Below, piece after piece: positions 8,802 to 16,215 of a stretch of 64,000 nt of DNA (its first letter is position 1; the number at the start of each line of letters is the position of its first letter). The notes below the pieces were generated by a model, which saw only the letters and a list, made by a program, of their open reading frames with translations, was not told where the DNA came from and did not search any database. Source of the DNA: CAVUFH01 sp963740835 (GTDB taxonomy: Bacteria > Actinomycetota > Acidimicrobiia > IMCC26256 > PALSA-610); contig CAVUFH010000003.1 in assembly GCA_963740835.1 (NCBI GenBank), forward strand, positions 992,001 to 1,056,000, in the 5' to 3' direction. Both the position numbers and the translations under genes were made by a program.

Positions 8802-9362
8802 ATGGTCGCGCTCCGCAAGTCCCTCGAACCGCTCGCGGTGCATATCGTGCCGATGCGGCGTCGTCATCTCCGGGGTGTGTTGCGCATCGAACAACAGGTG
8901 TATCCGCGCCCGTGGTCGCATTCGTTGTTCGTGAGCGAGCTCGCGTTGCGGTCGACGCGGGCATACGTGGTCGCGAAGGTCGGGCGCGACATCGTCGGCT
9001 ACGCGGGATTGATGATGTCGCTCACGGATGGTCACGTCACGACGATCGCGGTCGACCCCGCGTGGCACCGGCACCACGTCGGCACGCGTCTCCTGCTCGC
9101 GCTCGCGCGCGAGGCGATCGCGCGTCACGCGTCGGCCCTCACGCTCGAAGCGCGGCTGTCGAACAAGCCCGCACAGGAGATGTACCGCCGGTTCGGCTTC
9201 GTGCCCGTCGGCGTGCGCAAGGGCTACTACGCCGATACGGGCGAGGACGCGCTCGTGATGTGGGCGTACGAGGTCGACACGCCTGCGTACGCGCAACTGT
9301 TGAACGGCGTCGAGGGACGAGTCCCGGGATCAACCGTCTACGAACGACCGAAATCCTGGTGA
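8802..9362 (+). CDS. rimI: Ribosomal protein S18-alanine N-acetyltransferase RimI
   Basis: A 186-residue GNAT acetyltransferase. The acetyl-CoA loop is in VDPAWHRHHVGTRLL, and the family ending is RRFGFVPVGVRKGYYADTGE. Placement between tsaB and tsaD is the classic rimI position. RimI acetylates the N-terminal alanine of ribosomal protein S18; in actinobacteria a wider N-terminal or lysine acetylation role is possible. The C-terminus runs about 25 residues past the domain. The stop overlaps the tsaD GTG. Confidence 0.9.
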   Translation: MVALRKSLEPLAVHIVPMRRRHLRGVLRIEQQVYPRPWSHSLFVSELALRSTRAYVVAKVGRDIVGYAGLMMSLTDGHVTTIAVDPAWHRHHVGTRLLLALAREAIARHASALTLEARLSNKPAQEMYRRFGFVPVGVRKGYYADTGEDALVMWAYEVDTPAYAQLLNGVEGRVPGSTVYERPKSW

Positions 9363-10351
9363 CCCGGATCCTGGGGATCGAGACGTCGTGTGACGAGACC
9401 GCGGCGGCCGTGGTCGAGGATGGCCGCGTCGTGCGGTCGTCGGTCGTGTCGAGTCAAGCGGACCTGCACGCGCGCTTCGGCGGCGTCGTTCCGGAAGTCG
9501 CGAGCCGGGCACATGTCGACGTCATCGACGACGTCATCGCGCAGGCGCTCGTCGAAGCGGGGGTCGGGTTCTCCGACGTCGATGTCGTCGCCGCCGTCCA
9601 CGGTCCCGGACTCGCCGGCGCGTTGATCGTGGGCGTGAGTGCGGCCAAGGCACTCGCGGTCGCGACGAGCCGGCCGTACGTCGGGATCAACCACCATGAG
9701 GCGCACATGTACGCGGCGCTCCTCGAGGACCCGGCGCTCGAACCGCCGTTGCTGACGCTGATCGCGTCGGGCGGGCACACGTTGCTCGTCGCGATGGAGG
9801 ATCACGGCAAGTACCGCGTGCTCGGGCAGACCGTCGACGACGCCGCGGGTGAGGCGTTCGACAAGGTCGCGCGCTTCCTCGGTCTCGGATACCCAGGTGG
9901 TCCGTTGATCGATCGCCTTGCACGCGAGGGAGATCCGAACACGATCGCGTTCCCGCGGCCGATGCTCAACGACGGCGACGATTTCTCGTTCTCAGGGCTG
10001 AAGACGGCGGTGGTGCAATGGGTGCGCAAGCACCCCGAGGCCGAGGTCGCTGACATCGCGGCGTCGTTCCAGGCCGCGGCCGTCGACGTCCTGGTGACGA
10101 AGCTGCTGCGGGCCGCGGCGCGCACAGGGATCGGCACCGTGGTCATCGGCGGTGGCGTCGCCGCGAACTCGGCGCTGCGCGCCGCCGTGCTCGGGGGCGC
10201 CGACGCCGCCGGCCTCCGTGTCGTGGTGCCGCGCGCGGATCTGTGCACCGACAACGCCGCCATGGTGGCCGCCACCGCCGCCTGGCGCTTCCGGGCCGAC
10301 GGTCCGACCTCGCTCGAGCACGGGATCGATCCCGGCCTGCGCATTGCGTGA
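9359..10351 (+). CDS. tsaD: tRNA N6-adenosine threonylcarbamoyltransferase TsaD
   Basis: A 330-residue Kae1/YgjD family protein that transfers the threonylcarbamoyl group to tRNA A37. The N-terminus has ILGIETSCDETAAAVV. The metal-binding histidines lie in NHHEAHMYAAL. The DDAAGEAFDKVARFLGLGYP and VIGGGVAANSALR motifs are all present, as is the late DNAAM motif. GTG start overlaps the rimI stop. Last gene of the coupled run that begins at alr. Confidence 0.96.
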   Translation: MTRILGIETSCDETAAAVVEDGRVVRSSVVSSQADLHARFGGVVPEVASRAHVDVIDDVIAQALVEAGVGFSDVDVVAAVHGPGLAGALIVGVSAAKALAVATSRPYVGINHHEAHMYAALLEDPALEPPLLTLIASGGHTLLVAMEDHGKYRVLGQTVDDAAGEAFDKVARFLGLGYPGGPLIDRLAREGDPNTIAFPRPMLNDGDDFSFSGLKTAVVQWVRKHPEAEVADIAASFQAAAVDVLVTKLLRAAARTGIGTVVIGGGVAANSALRAAVLGGADAAGLRVVVPRADLCTDNAAMVAATAAWRFRADGPTSLEHGIDPGLRIA

Positions 10352-10419
10352 TCGCGCCGGGTGCCGGCCCGAGGGCCTCCGATCCGGGGCTTGCTCACGG
10401 GGGCGCCGAACCGGTACCG

Positions 10420-10446
10420 TTAGCACTCGACGTAGGGGAGTGCTAA
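10420..10446 (+). promoter_or_regulatory. CIRCE operator (HrcA binding site)
   Basis: A perfect inverted repeat, TTAGCACTC, 9-base spacer, GAGTGCTAA, matches the CIRCE consensus exactly. It lies 75 bases upstream of the groES ATG. CIRCE is bound by the heat-shock repressor HrcA, so groES is expected to be induced on heat or misfolding stress. The hrcA gene is not in this window. Confidence 0.95.
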
Positions 10447-10521
10447 CTCGCCCCACCGCCCGAATCCCGTTCGAGCCCCGCTCGAGCACTCTCGATCATG
10501 TTGCCGCGAGGAGGCGCACCG

Positions 10522-10833
10522 ATGAAGTTGCAGCCGTTGGAGGACCGCATCGTCGTCCGGCCGGAAGAGGCCCAGGAGACAACCGTGAGCGGCCTCGTCA
10601 TCCCTGACACCGCCAAAGAGAAGCCGCAGCAGGGCGAAGTGCTCGCCGTCGGACCCGGTCGCCGGGCCGAGAACAGCGGTGAGATCATCCCGCTCGACCT
10701 CAAGGTCGGCGACACGATCGTCTACTCGAAGTACGGGGGCACCGAGATCACCCTCGACGGTGAAGAAGTGCTCATCCTCAACGCCCGCGACGTCCTCGCC
10801 AAGGTCGAGAGCGGCGGCAAGTCGAAGAAGTAG
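10522..10833 (+). CDS. groS: Co-chaperonin GroES
   Basis: A 103-residue Hsp10 that caps GroEL during protein folding. It has MKLQPLEDRIVVRPEEAQE, the mobile-loop region TTVSGLVIPDTAKEKPQQG and GDTIVYSKYGGTEI. The ATG at 10522 follows GAGGAGG and is preferred over an in-frame start eight codons upstream. Directly controlled by the CIRCE element. No groEL follows; a strong hairpin and a convergent gene do, so groEL must be elsewhere. Confidence 0.96.
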   Translation: MKLQPLEDRIVVRPEEAQETTVSGLVIPDTAKEKPQQGEVLAVGPGRRAENSGEIIPLDLKVGDTIVYSKYGGTEITLDGEEVLILNARDVLAKVESGGKSKK

Positions 10834-10870
10834 GCAACGCTCGATGTAGGGGCGCACCGCGCCGCGAGTC

Positions 10871-10903
10871 CGAAGAGGGACGGCCAGTGGCCGTCCCTCT
10901 TCG
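10871..10903. terminator. Strong bidirectional hairpin terminator
   Basis: A perfect 15-base-pair stem (left arm CGAAGAGGGACGGCC, loop AGT, right arm its exact complement) lies between the convergent ends of groES and the acyl-CoA synthetase gene. The ends of the stem are A- and T-rich (AAGAG/CTCTT), which can act as a short U-tract in both directions. Confidence 0.8.
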
Positions 10904-10938
10904 CGTCCGGGATCTCTCCCAAAAGAGGAGCTGGATCG

Positions 10939-12552
10939 TCAGCCCAGACCGTCGGACGCGACGGCTTTGGCCCACTTGTAGTCGGCCTTGCCGTTGGGCG
11001 CGCGCAGCACCTCGGGGACGACCACATAGGTACGCGGGTGCTTGAACCGTGACAGTCCTTCGAGTGACGCGCCGATCTCCTCGCCGCTCGCCTCCGAGCC
11101 GGGTGCGAGTGAGACGACCGCGGTGACCGCCTCACCAAAGCGGTCGTCGGGCACGCCGACGACGAGGCAGTCGGCGACCGCGGGGTGGCGCTTGATCGCC
11201 TCCTCGACCTCTTCCGGATAGATCTTCTCGCCGCCCGAGTTGATCACCACCGAGCCGCGACCGAGCAACACGATCGTGCCGTCCGCCTCGACGCTCGCGA
11301 AGTCGCCCGGCACCGACCAACGGGACCCGTTGATGGTCTGGAACGTGGCCGCGCTCTTGGCATCGTCCTTGTAGTAGCCGACCGGGATGTTGCCGCCGAC
11401 TGCGAGCAACCCGACATCGCCGGAACCGGGCACGACTTCCTCGCCGTTCTCCTTGAACACCTTCGTCTCCGGACCGATCGAGAACTTCGCGGTCTTTGCT
11501 TCGGTACCGGGCGCGGTGATCGAGTTCGCGAAGCCGACACCCTCACTCGAACCGAGCGAGTCGAACGCGATGAAGTTGCCGCGGGCCATCAGACCCTGCT
11601 TGACCTCGGCCGACCACATCACGCCGCTGCTGATCATCAGCCCGAGCGACGAGATGTCATACGGCGTGCCCTCCGCCTCCGCCTCTTCCAGTGCCTTCAG
11701 CATCGGCTTCGCGAACGCATCGCCGACGATCGCCATCTGCGTCACCCGCTCGCGCGCGACGACACGCCACATCTCGTGCGCGTCGAAGTGCCGGCCCTCG
11801 AGCGTGATGATGCGCCCGCCGGCCCAGATCGACTGGAACGTCGTGAACGCGCCGGTTCCGTGCATCAACGGTGACGCGGGCAGGTGCGCGGTATCGCGAC
11901 CCTCCAAGATCTTCCGTGCGAGCGGACCGACCTCGGACGGATCCGCGGGTGCGCCTTCGCCGACGAGCGCGTACGTCGCACCGGAGAGCACGCCCCACAG
12001 GTCGTCGAAGCGCCACATCACCCCCTTGGGCATGCCGGTGGTGCCGCCGGTGTAGAGGAAGTACATGTCCTCGCCCGACCGCTCGATGCGCGGCATCGGC
12101 TCGTTCTCGGCGATGAGGTCCTCGAAGCGGACCGCGAACTCCTGGTGCTCACCACCGTCGTCGACTTCGATCCACAACCGCACCAGTGGGGCGCGGTCGC
12201 GGATCTTCGCGACGCGGTCGCCGAGGCTGCTGTGGAAGAACAGCGCTTCCGCGTCGGAGTTGTCGAGCAGGTAGACGAGCTCGTCTTCGAGATAGCGGTA
12301 GTTCACGTTCACCGCGACGCCTCGCATCTTGAACGTCGCGAAGAGGCCCTCGAGATACTCGTTGCCGTTGTACAGGTACGACGCGACCTTGGCGCCCGGC
12401 ACGAGTCCTGCCGCGACGAGCCCGGCCGCGAGGCGCGCGGCACGGTCGTCGAACTCGCGCCACGTGCGCCGCCGTTCCCCTTGCGCGATCGCGACGCGCT
12501 CCGGCAGTGCGTCCGCGACCGACTCCCACAGCGTCGCAAAGTTCCAGTCCAC
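10939..12552 (-). CDS. AMP-binding acyl-CoA synthetase
   Basis: A 537-residue member of the ANL superfamily (FadD-like), activating a carboxylic acid to its acyl-AMP and CoA thioester. The AMP-binding P-loop is YTGGTTGMPKGVMW. The adenylation core contains GSGDVGLLAVGG, and the C-terminal domain has INSGGEKIYPEEVEEA and the catalytic lysine region PNGKADYKWA. GTG 12552 gives the start VDWNFATLWESVAD; in-frame sequence farther upstream would run into the Nudix gene. Chain-length preference is not visible. Confidence 0.9.
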   Translation of the reverse strand: MDWNFATLWESVADALPERVAIAQGERRRTWREFDDRAARLAAGLVAAGLVPGAKVASYLYNGNEYLEGLFATFKMRGVAVNVNYRYLEDELVYLLDNSDAEALFFHSSLGDRVAKIRDRAPLVRLWIEVDDGGEHQEFAVRFEDLIAENEPMPRIERSGEDMYFLYTGGTTGMPKGVMWRFDDLWGVLSGATYALVGEGAPADPSEVGPLARKILEGRDTAHLPASPLMHGTGAFTTFQSIWAGGRIITLEGRHFDAHEMWRVVARERVTQMAIVGDAFAKPMLKALEEAEAEGTPYDISSLGLMISSGVMWSAEVKQGLMARGNFIAFDSLGSSEGVGFANSITAPGTEAKTAKFSIGPETKVFKENGEEVVPGSGDVGLLAVGGNIPVGYYKDDAKSAATFQTINGSRWSVPGDFASVEADGTIVLLGRGSVVINSGGEKIYPEEVEEAIKRHPAVADCLVVGVPDDRFGEAVTAVVSLAPGSEASGEEIGASLEGLSRFKHPRTYVVVPEVLRAPNGKADYKWAKAVASDGLG

Positions 12553-12612
12553 GGCCTTGTCGTCTCCCTGGTGCGAAGGCGGGCAGTCTCGCAGCCCCGA
12601 TACCTTGGGCGC

Positions 12613-13290
12613 ATGCCACCGCAGGGCGGACAGCAGCGCATCCCCCGGCCGCCGTCCTACCGGCCCGGACGCCCTGCACCCTGGGCCCACCTCGAACCGG
12701 GCCGCCGGCGGTTGACGCTCGCCGACGTCCGCGCGCGCCTGGCCACTCTGCCGGCGGCCGCGCCGGTCGTCCCGAGAGCGCCCGGAAGCGTCGCGGCCGC
12801 GGTGCTCGTGCCGCTGTTCGAGGCCGGCGGCGACGTCTACGTGATCCTGACGAAGCGCCCGGAGACGATGCCGTCACACCAAGGCGAGATCGCGTTCCCG
12901 GGCGGCAAGCACGATCTGGGCGTCGACGCCGACCTGCGCGCCACTGCATTGCGGGAAGCGCGCGAGGAGATCGGTCTCGATCCCGACGCGGTCGAGATCG
13001 TTGCCCGCCTGGACGGCATCGCGACGGTCGCTTCACGGTTCGCGATCACACCGTTCGTCGGGTTCCTCACGACCCGGCCGGTGTTGACGCCCGATCCGCG
13101 CGAGGTGGTGCGCGTCTTCGACGTCTCGCTGTCGGATCTGATGGCGGATGGCGTCTACCGCGAGGAGCGCTGGGACATGTCGAAGCAGGACCTCGACGTC
13201 CACTTCTACGAGCTCACCGACGAGACCGTGTGGGGTGCGACCGCCCGCATCCTCACGACGTTCCTCACCGCACTGGTCACTGATCGCTGA
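12613..13290 (+). CDS. Nudix hydrolase, CoA diphosphatase type
   Basis: A 225-residue Nudix protein. The Nudix box is formed by FPGGKHDLG through ALREAREEIGLD. The preceding ILTKRPETMPSHQGEIAFPG matches the UPF0035 signature of CoA/acyl-CoA diphosphatases (NudL/PCD1 type), which cleave CoA to phosphopantetheine and 3',5'-ADP. Divergent from the acyl-CoA synthetase across 60 bases; a shared role in CoA turnover is plausible but inferred. The 3' end overlaps the MFS gene tail by 14 bases. Confidence 0.88.
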   Translation: MPPQGGQQRIPRPPSYRPGRPAPWAHLEPGRRRLTLADVRARLATLPAAAPVVPRAPGSVAAAVLVPLFEAGGDVYVILTKRPETMPSHQGEIAFPGGKHDLGVDADLRATALREAREEIGLDPDAVEIVARLDGIATVASRFAITPFVGFLTTRPVLTPDPREVVRVFDVSLSDLMADGVYREERWDMSKQDLDVHFYELTDETVWGATARILTTFLTALVTDR

Positions 13291-14515
13291 GTGACGCCTG
13301 CTGCTTCGCGGCCTCCACGTGCCGGTTGCCGAGCCGGAACGAGAACCACAGCGAGGCGACGCCCATGACCACGACGGAGATCCAGTACGGCGCGACCAGG
13401 CCGTACTGCTCGGCGACCACACCGCCGATCGCAGCACCGATCGGCATCGTGCCCCAGGCGAGCAAGCGGTAGACGCTGTTGACCCGACCGAACAACCGGT
13501 CCGGGATGATGCGCTGCCGTAGCGAGACCGTCGCGACGTTCCAGATGATCCCGACGCCGGCCTCCAGCGCGAAGTAGACGCCGACCACGACCGGGCTGTG
13601 GGTGAGCGGCACGATCAACGGGATGGCCGCCATCAGCCACAACGACGTGACCATCACCGTGCCCTCGCCGACGCCGCGGATGAGACGGGGTGCGAAGGGC
13701 GTCGCGAGCAGTCCGCCGGCCGCGCCACTGATGAGCAAGAAGCCGTAGCCCGCGTCCGACAGTCCGAGGCGGTCGCGCGCGAGGAGTACGAAGGTGGCGA
13801 TCGTCATCGTGCCCAGCAGGTTCATCAGGCCGAGGACCACCGCCATCGGGCGCAACAGCGGATGCCCGAACAGGTAGCGCAGCCCTTCGGCGATGTCGTG
13901 GCGCAGCGGCGGACGGGTCGCGCCCGCGGGAACCGTCGGTACCGGAACCGTCACCGAGATGGACGCGATGAGCAGTGCCGCGGCCGCGAAGGTCGCGCCA
14001 TCGAGTGCGAACGGCAGCGCGACCGCGACCCCGAAGAGGATCCCGCCGAGCGGAGGCCCCGCGAACTGGTTGGCGATGATCTCACCGCCGTACATGCGGC
14101 TGTTCGCGGACGGGAGCTGCGCGGGCGTGACGAGGTGGGGCAAGAACGCCTGCGCCGCGTTGTCGAAGAACGTCTCGGCGACGCCAACCGTCAGGAAGAC
14201 GGCGTAGAGAACCGGCAGGCCGATCGTGTGGGTGCCCGCCATGACCGCGATGAGCGCGAGTGCGGCGGCCCGGAACAGATTGGCGCGCACCATCACCCGC
14301 CGCCGGTCCCAGCGGTCGACCAACGCACCCGCCACGAGCGCGAACAGCAACCAGGGGAGGCGCTGGGCGACGGCCAGACCCGCGACCTGCCGGGGGTCGT
14401 TCGTCAGGTGCGCGGCGAGCAGGGGACCGGCCGCGAGCGTCACCCCGTCGCCCAGGTTCGAGATCGTGGTGGCGGTCCAGAGGCGCGTGTACGCGCGGCC
14501 GAGCCGGTCGGGCAC
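13277..14515 (-). CDS. MFS transporter (EntS-like exporter family)
   Basis: A 412-residue major facilitator protein with about 12 hydrophobic segments. The first helix is preceded by YTRLWTATTISNLGDG, typical of the MFS_3 group of exporters, and loop 2-3 has LVDRWDRRRVMVRANLFRA. The GTG at 14515 (VPDRLGRAY) gives the family-like start; upstream in-frame residues are basic and not membrane-like. Substrate unknown: such proteins export siderophores, macrolides or metabolites. Tail-to-tail overlap with the Nudix gene. Confidence 0.85.
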   Translation of the reverse strand: MPDRLGRAYTRLWTATTISNLGDGVTLAAGPLLAAHLTNDPRQVAGLAVAQRLPWLLFALVAGALVDRWDRRRVMVRANLFRAAALALIAVMAGTHTIGLPVLYAVFLTVGVAETFFDNAAQAFLPHLVTPAQLPSANSRMYGGEIIANQFAGPPLGGILFGVAVALPFALDGATFAAAALLIASISVTVPVPTVPAGATRPPLRHDIAEGLRYLFGHPLLRPMAVVLGLMNLLGTMTIATFVLLARDRLGLSDAGYGFLLISGAAGGLLATPFAPRLIRGVGEGTVMVTSLWLMAAIPLIVPLTHSPVVVGVYFALEAGVGIIWNVATVSLRQRIIPDRLFGRVNSVYRLLAWGTMPIGAAIGGVVAEQYGLVAPYWISVVVMGVASLWFSFRLGNRHVEAAKQQASLSDQ

Positions 14516-14634
14516 CGGGCCACCTTGCCAGATGCGCGCGGCGTCCCTGCATGCGGCAGGCGCGCCACTAGGCTGGGATTTCCGGCGTGTAGGGCGTCGG
14601 TTCCTGCATTGGTCGTGTGAGGCGGAGGTCGTCG

Positions 14635-15798
14635 GTGGAAGTCGAAATCGGGATCGGCAAGACCGGTCGCCGGGCCTACGGGTTCGACGACATCGCGATC
14701 GTGCCCAGCCGGCGCACACGCGATCCCGAGGACGTCGACATCACGTGGGAAGTCGACGCGTACAAATTCGAGCTGCCGATGATGGCCGCGGCGATGGACG
14801 GCGTCGTCTCCCCACAAACCGCGATCGAAGTCGGTCGCCTCGGCGGACTTGCGTGCTTGAACCTCGAAGGGTTGTGGACGCGCTATGAAGATCCGGAGTC
14901 GGTCTTCGAAGAGATCGCGTCGCTGCCGGCCGAGAAGGCGACGCGCCGCATGCAAGAGCTGTACGACGAGCCGATCAAGCCGGAGCTGATCCCCGAGCGG
15001 ATCCGCGAGATCAAGGCCGGAGGAGTCGACGCGTGTGCGTCGTTGACACCGCAGCGCGTCGAGCAGTTCTCGAAGCTGGTGCTCGACGCCGACCTCGACG
15101 TGCTCGTCGTGCAGGGCACGGTCGTATCCGCCGAGCACGTGTCGAAGGATCCGGAGCGCCAGCCGCTCAACTTGAAGAAGTTCATCCGCGAGTTCGACCT
15201 GCCCGTGATCGTCGGTGGGTGCGCGTCGTACTCGACCGCGCTGCACCTCATGCGCACCGGCGCCGTCGGTGTGCTCGTCGGCGTCGGCCCCGGTCACGCG
15301 TGCACCAGCCGCGGCGTGCTCGGCATCGGTGTGCCGCAGGCGACCGCGATCGCCGACGCGGCCGGCGCGCGGATCCGCCACCTCGACGAGACCGGCGTGT
15401 ACGTGCACGTCATCGCCGACGGCGGCATGCGCACCGGTGGCGACATCGCCAAGGCGATCGCCTGCGGCGCCGACGCGGTGATGATCGGTTCGCCGCTCGC
15501 ATCTGCCTACGAGTCCCCGGGCCGCGGGTTCCACTGGGGCATGGCGACGTTCCACCCCACGCTCCCGCGCGGCGCACGCGTCGAGGCCGGCCGCAAGGCG
15601 AGCCTGGCCGAGATCCTCGTCGGGCCCGCGCACGAGAACGACGGCACGCTCAACCTGTTCGGCGCGCTGCGCACGTCGATGGCCACGACCGGCTACGAGA
15701 CGGTGAAGGAATTCCAGAAGGCCGAAGTGATGGTCGCGCCCGCGCTCAAGACCGAGGGCAAGTCCCTCCAGCGCGCGCAGGGCATCGGGATGGCATAG
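14635..15798 (+). CDS. guaB3: GuaB3 family IMP dehydrogenase-related protein
   Basis: A 387-residue TIM-barrel protein of the GuaB3 family. It starts with VEVEIGIGKTGRRAYGFDD and has no CBS insert. Hallmarks are VPSRRTRDPEDVD, the flavin/phosphate-like region GGCASYSTALHLMRTGAVGV and IADGGMRTGGDIAKAIACGADAV (cited in part). Unlike the mycobacterial GuaB3 I recall, the active-site loop keeps a cysteine (GPGHACTSRG), as in true IMP dehydrogenases. The GTG at 14635 is preceded by GGCGGAGG. It lies upstream of guaA, supporting a role in IMP/XMP/GMP metabolism; catalytic activity is not proven. Confidence 0.88.
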   Translation: MEVEIGIGKTGRRAYGFDDIAIVPSRRTRDPEDVDITWEVDAYKFELPMMAAAMDGVVSPQTAIEVGRLGGLACLNLEGLWTRYEDPESVFEEIASLPAEKATRRMQELYDEPIKPELIPERIREIKAGGVDACASLTPQRVEQFSKLVLDADLDVLVVQGTVVSAEHVSKDPERQPLNLKKFIREFDLPVIVGGCASYSTALHLMRTGAVGVLVGVGPGHACTSRGVLGIGVPQATAIADAAGARIRHLDETGVYVHVIADGGMRTGGDIAKAIACGADAVMIGSPLASAYESPGRGFHWGMATFHPTLPRGARVEAGRKASLAEILVGPAHENDGTLNLFGALRTSMATTGYETVKEFQKAEVMVAPALKTEGKSLQRAQGIGMA

Positions 15799-15864
15799 TG
15801 CGGACGCAGCGGGGCACTTCCCGCGGCGCAGCCGCCTCTGGTGCGTAGCGAGGGAGCCATAGTC

Positions 15865-16215
15865 ATGGCAGTGGTGTCCACGTACTTCATGGTCATCGTT
15901 GCCGACATGGACCGCGCCACCGCGTTCTACCGCGACGCGTTCGGTGCGAACGTGAAGTTCGCGTCGCCGTACTGGACGTCACTCTCGATCGCGGGCGTGG
16001 CGATCGGATTGCACCACGGCGGCGACGCAGAGACGCGCGAGATCGGGCTCGGGTTCGACGTCGACGATCTCGACGCCGCGTGCGCAGGCGTCACCGCAGC
16101 GGGAGGAACCGTCGTGAAAGCGCCCGAGCACAGGCCCCAAGAAGGCATCACGATCGCGACGATCGCCGACACCGAGGGCAACCAGTACTCGCTCACGCTC
16201 GCGGCAAAGTCATGA
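15865..16215 (+). CDS. VOC (glyoxalase/bleomycin-resistance fold) protein
   Basis: A 116-residue single VOC domain. It has the typical pattern of an N-terminal AFYRDAFG helix region, central beta strands, and a C-terminal DTEGNQYSLTL ending. GAGGGAG precedes the ATG at 15865. Metal-ligand positions suggest the fold, not a substrate. Its stop overlaps the guaA ATG (ATGA), so it is translationally coupled to guaA; the reason is unknown. Confidence 0.8.
   Translation: MAVVSTYFMVIVADMDRATAFYRDAFGANVKFASPYWTSLSIAGVAIGLHHGGDAETREIGLGFDVDDLDAACAGVTAAGGTVVKAPEHRPQEGITIATIADTEGNQYSLTLAAKS

Noticed and set aside
13598..14620. 340-residue open frame opposite the MFS gene
   Set aside because: Arg/Gln/Glu-rich shadow of the transporter, which has clear membrane helices.
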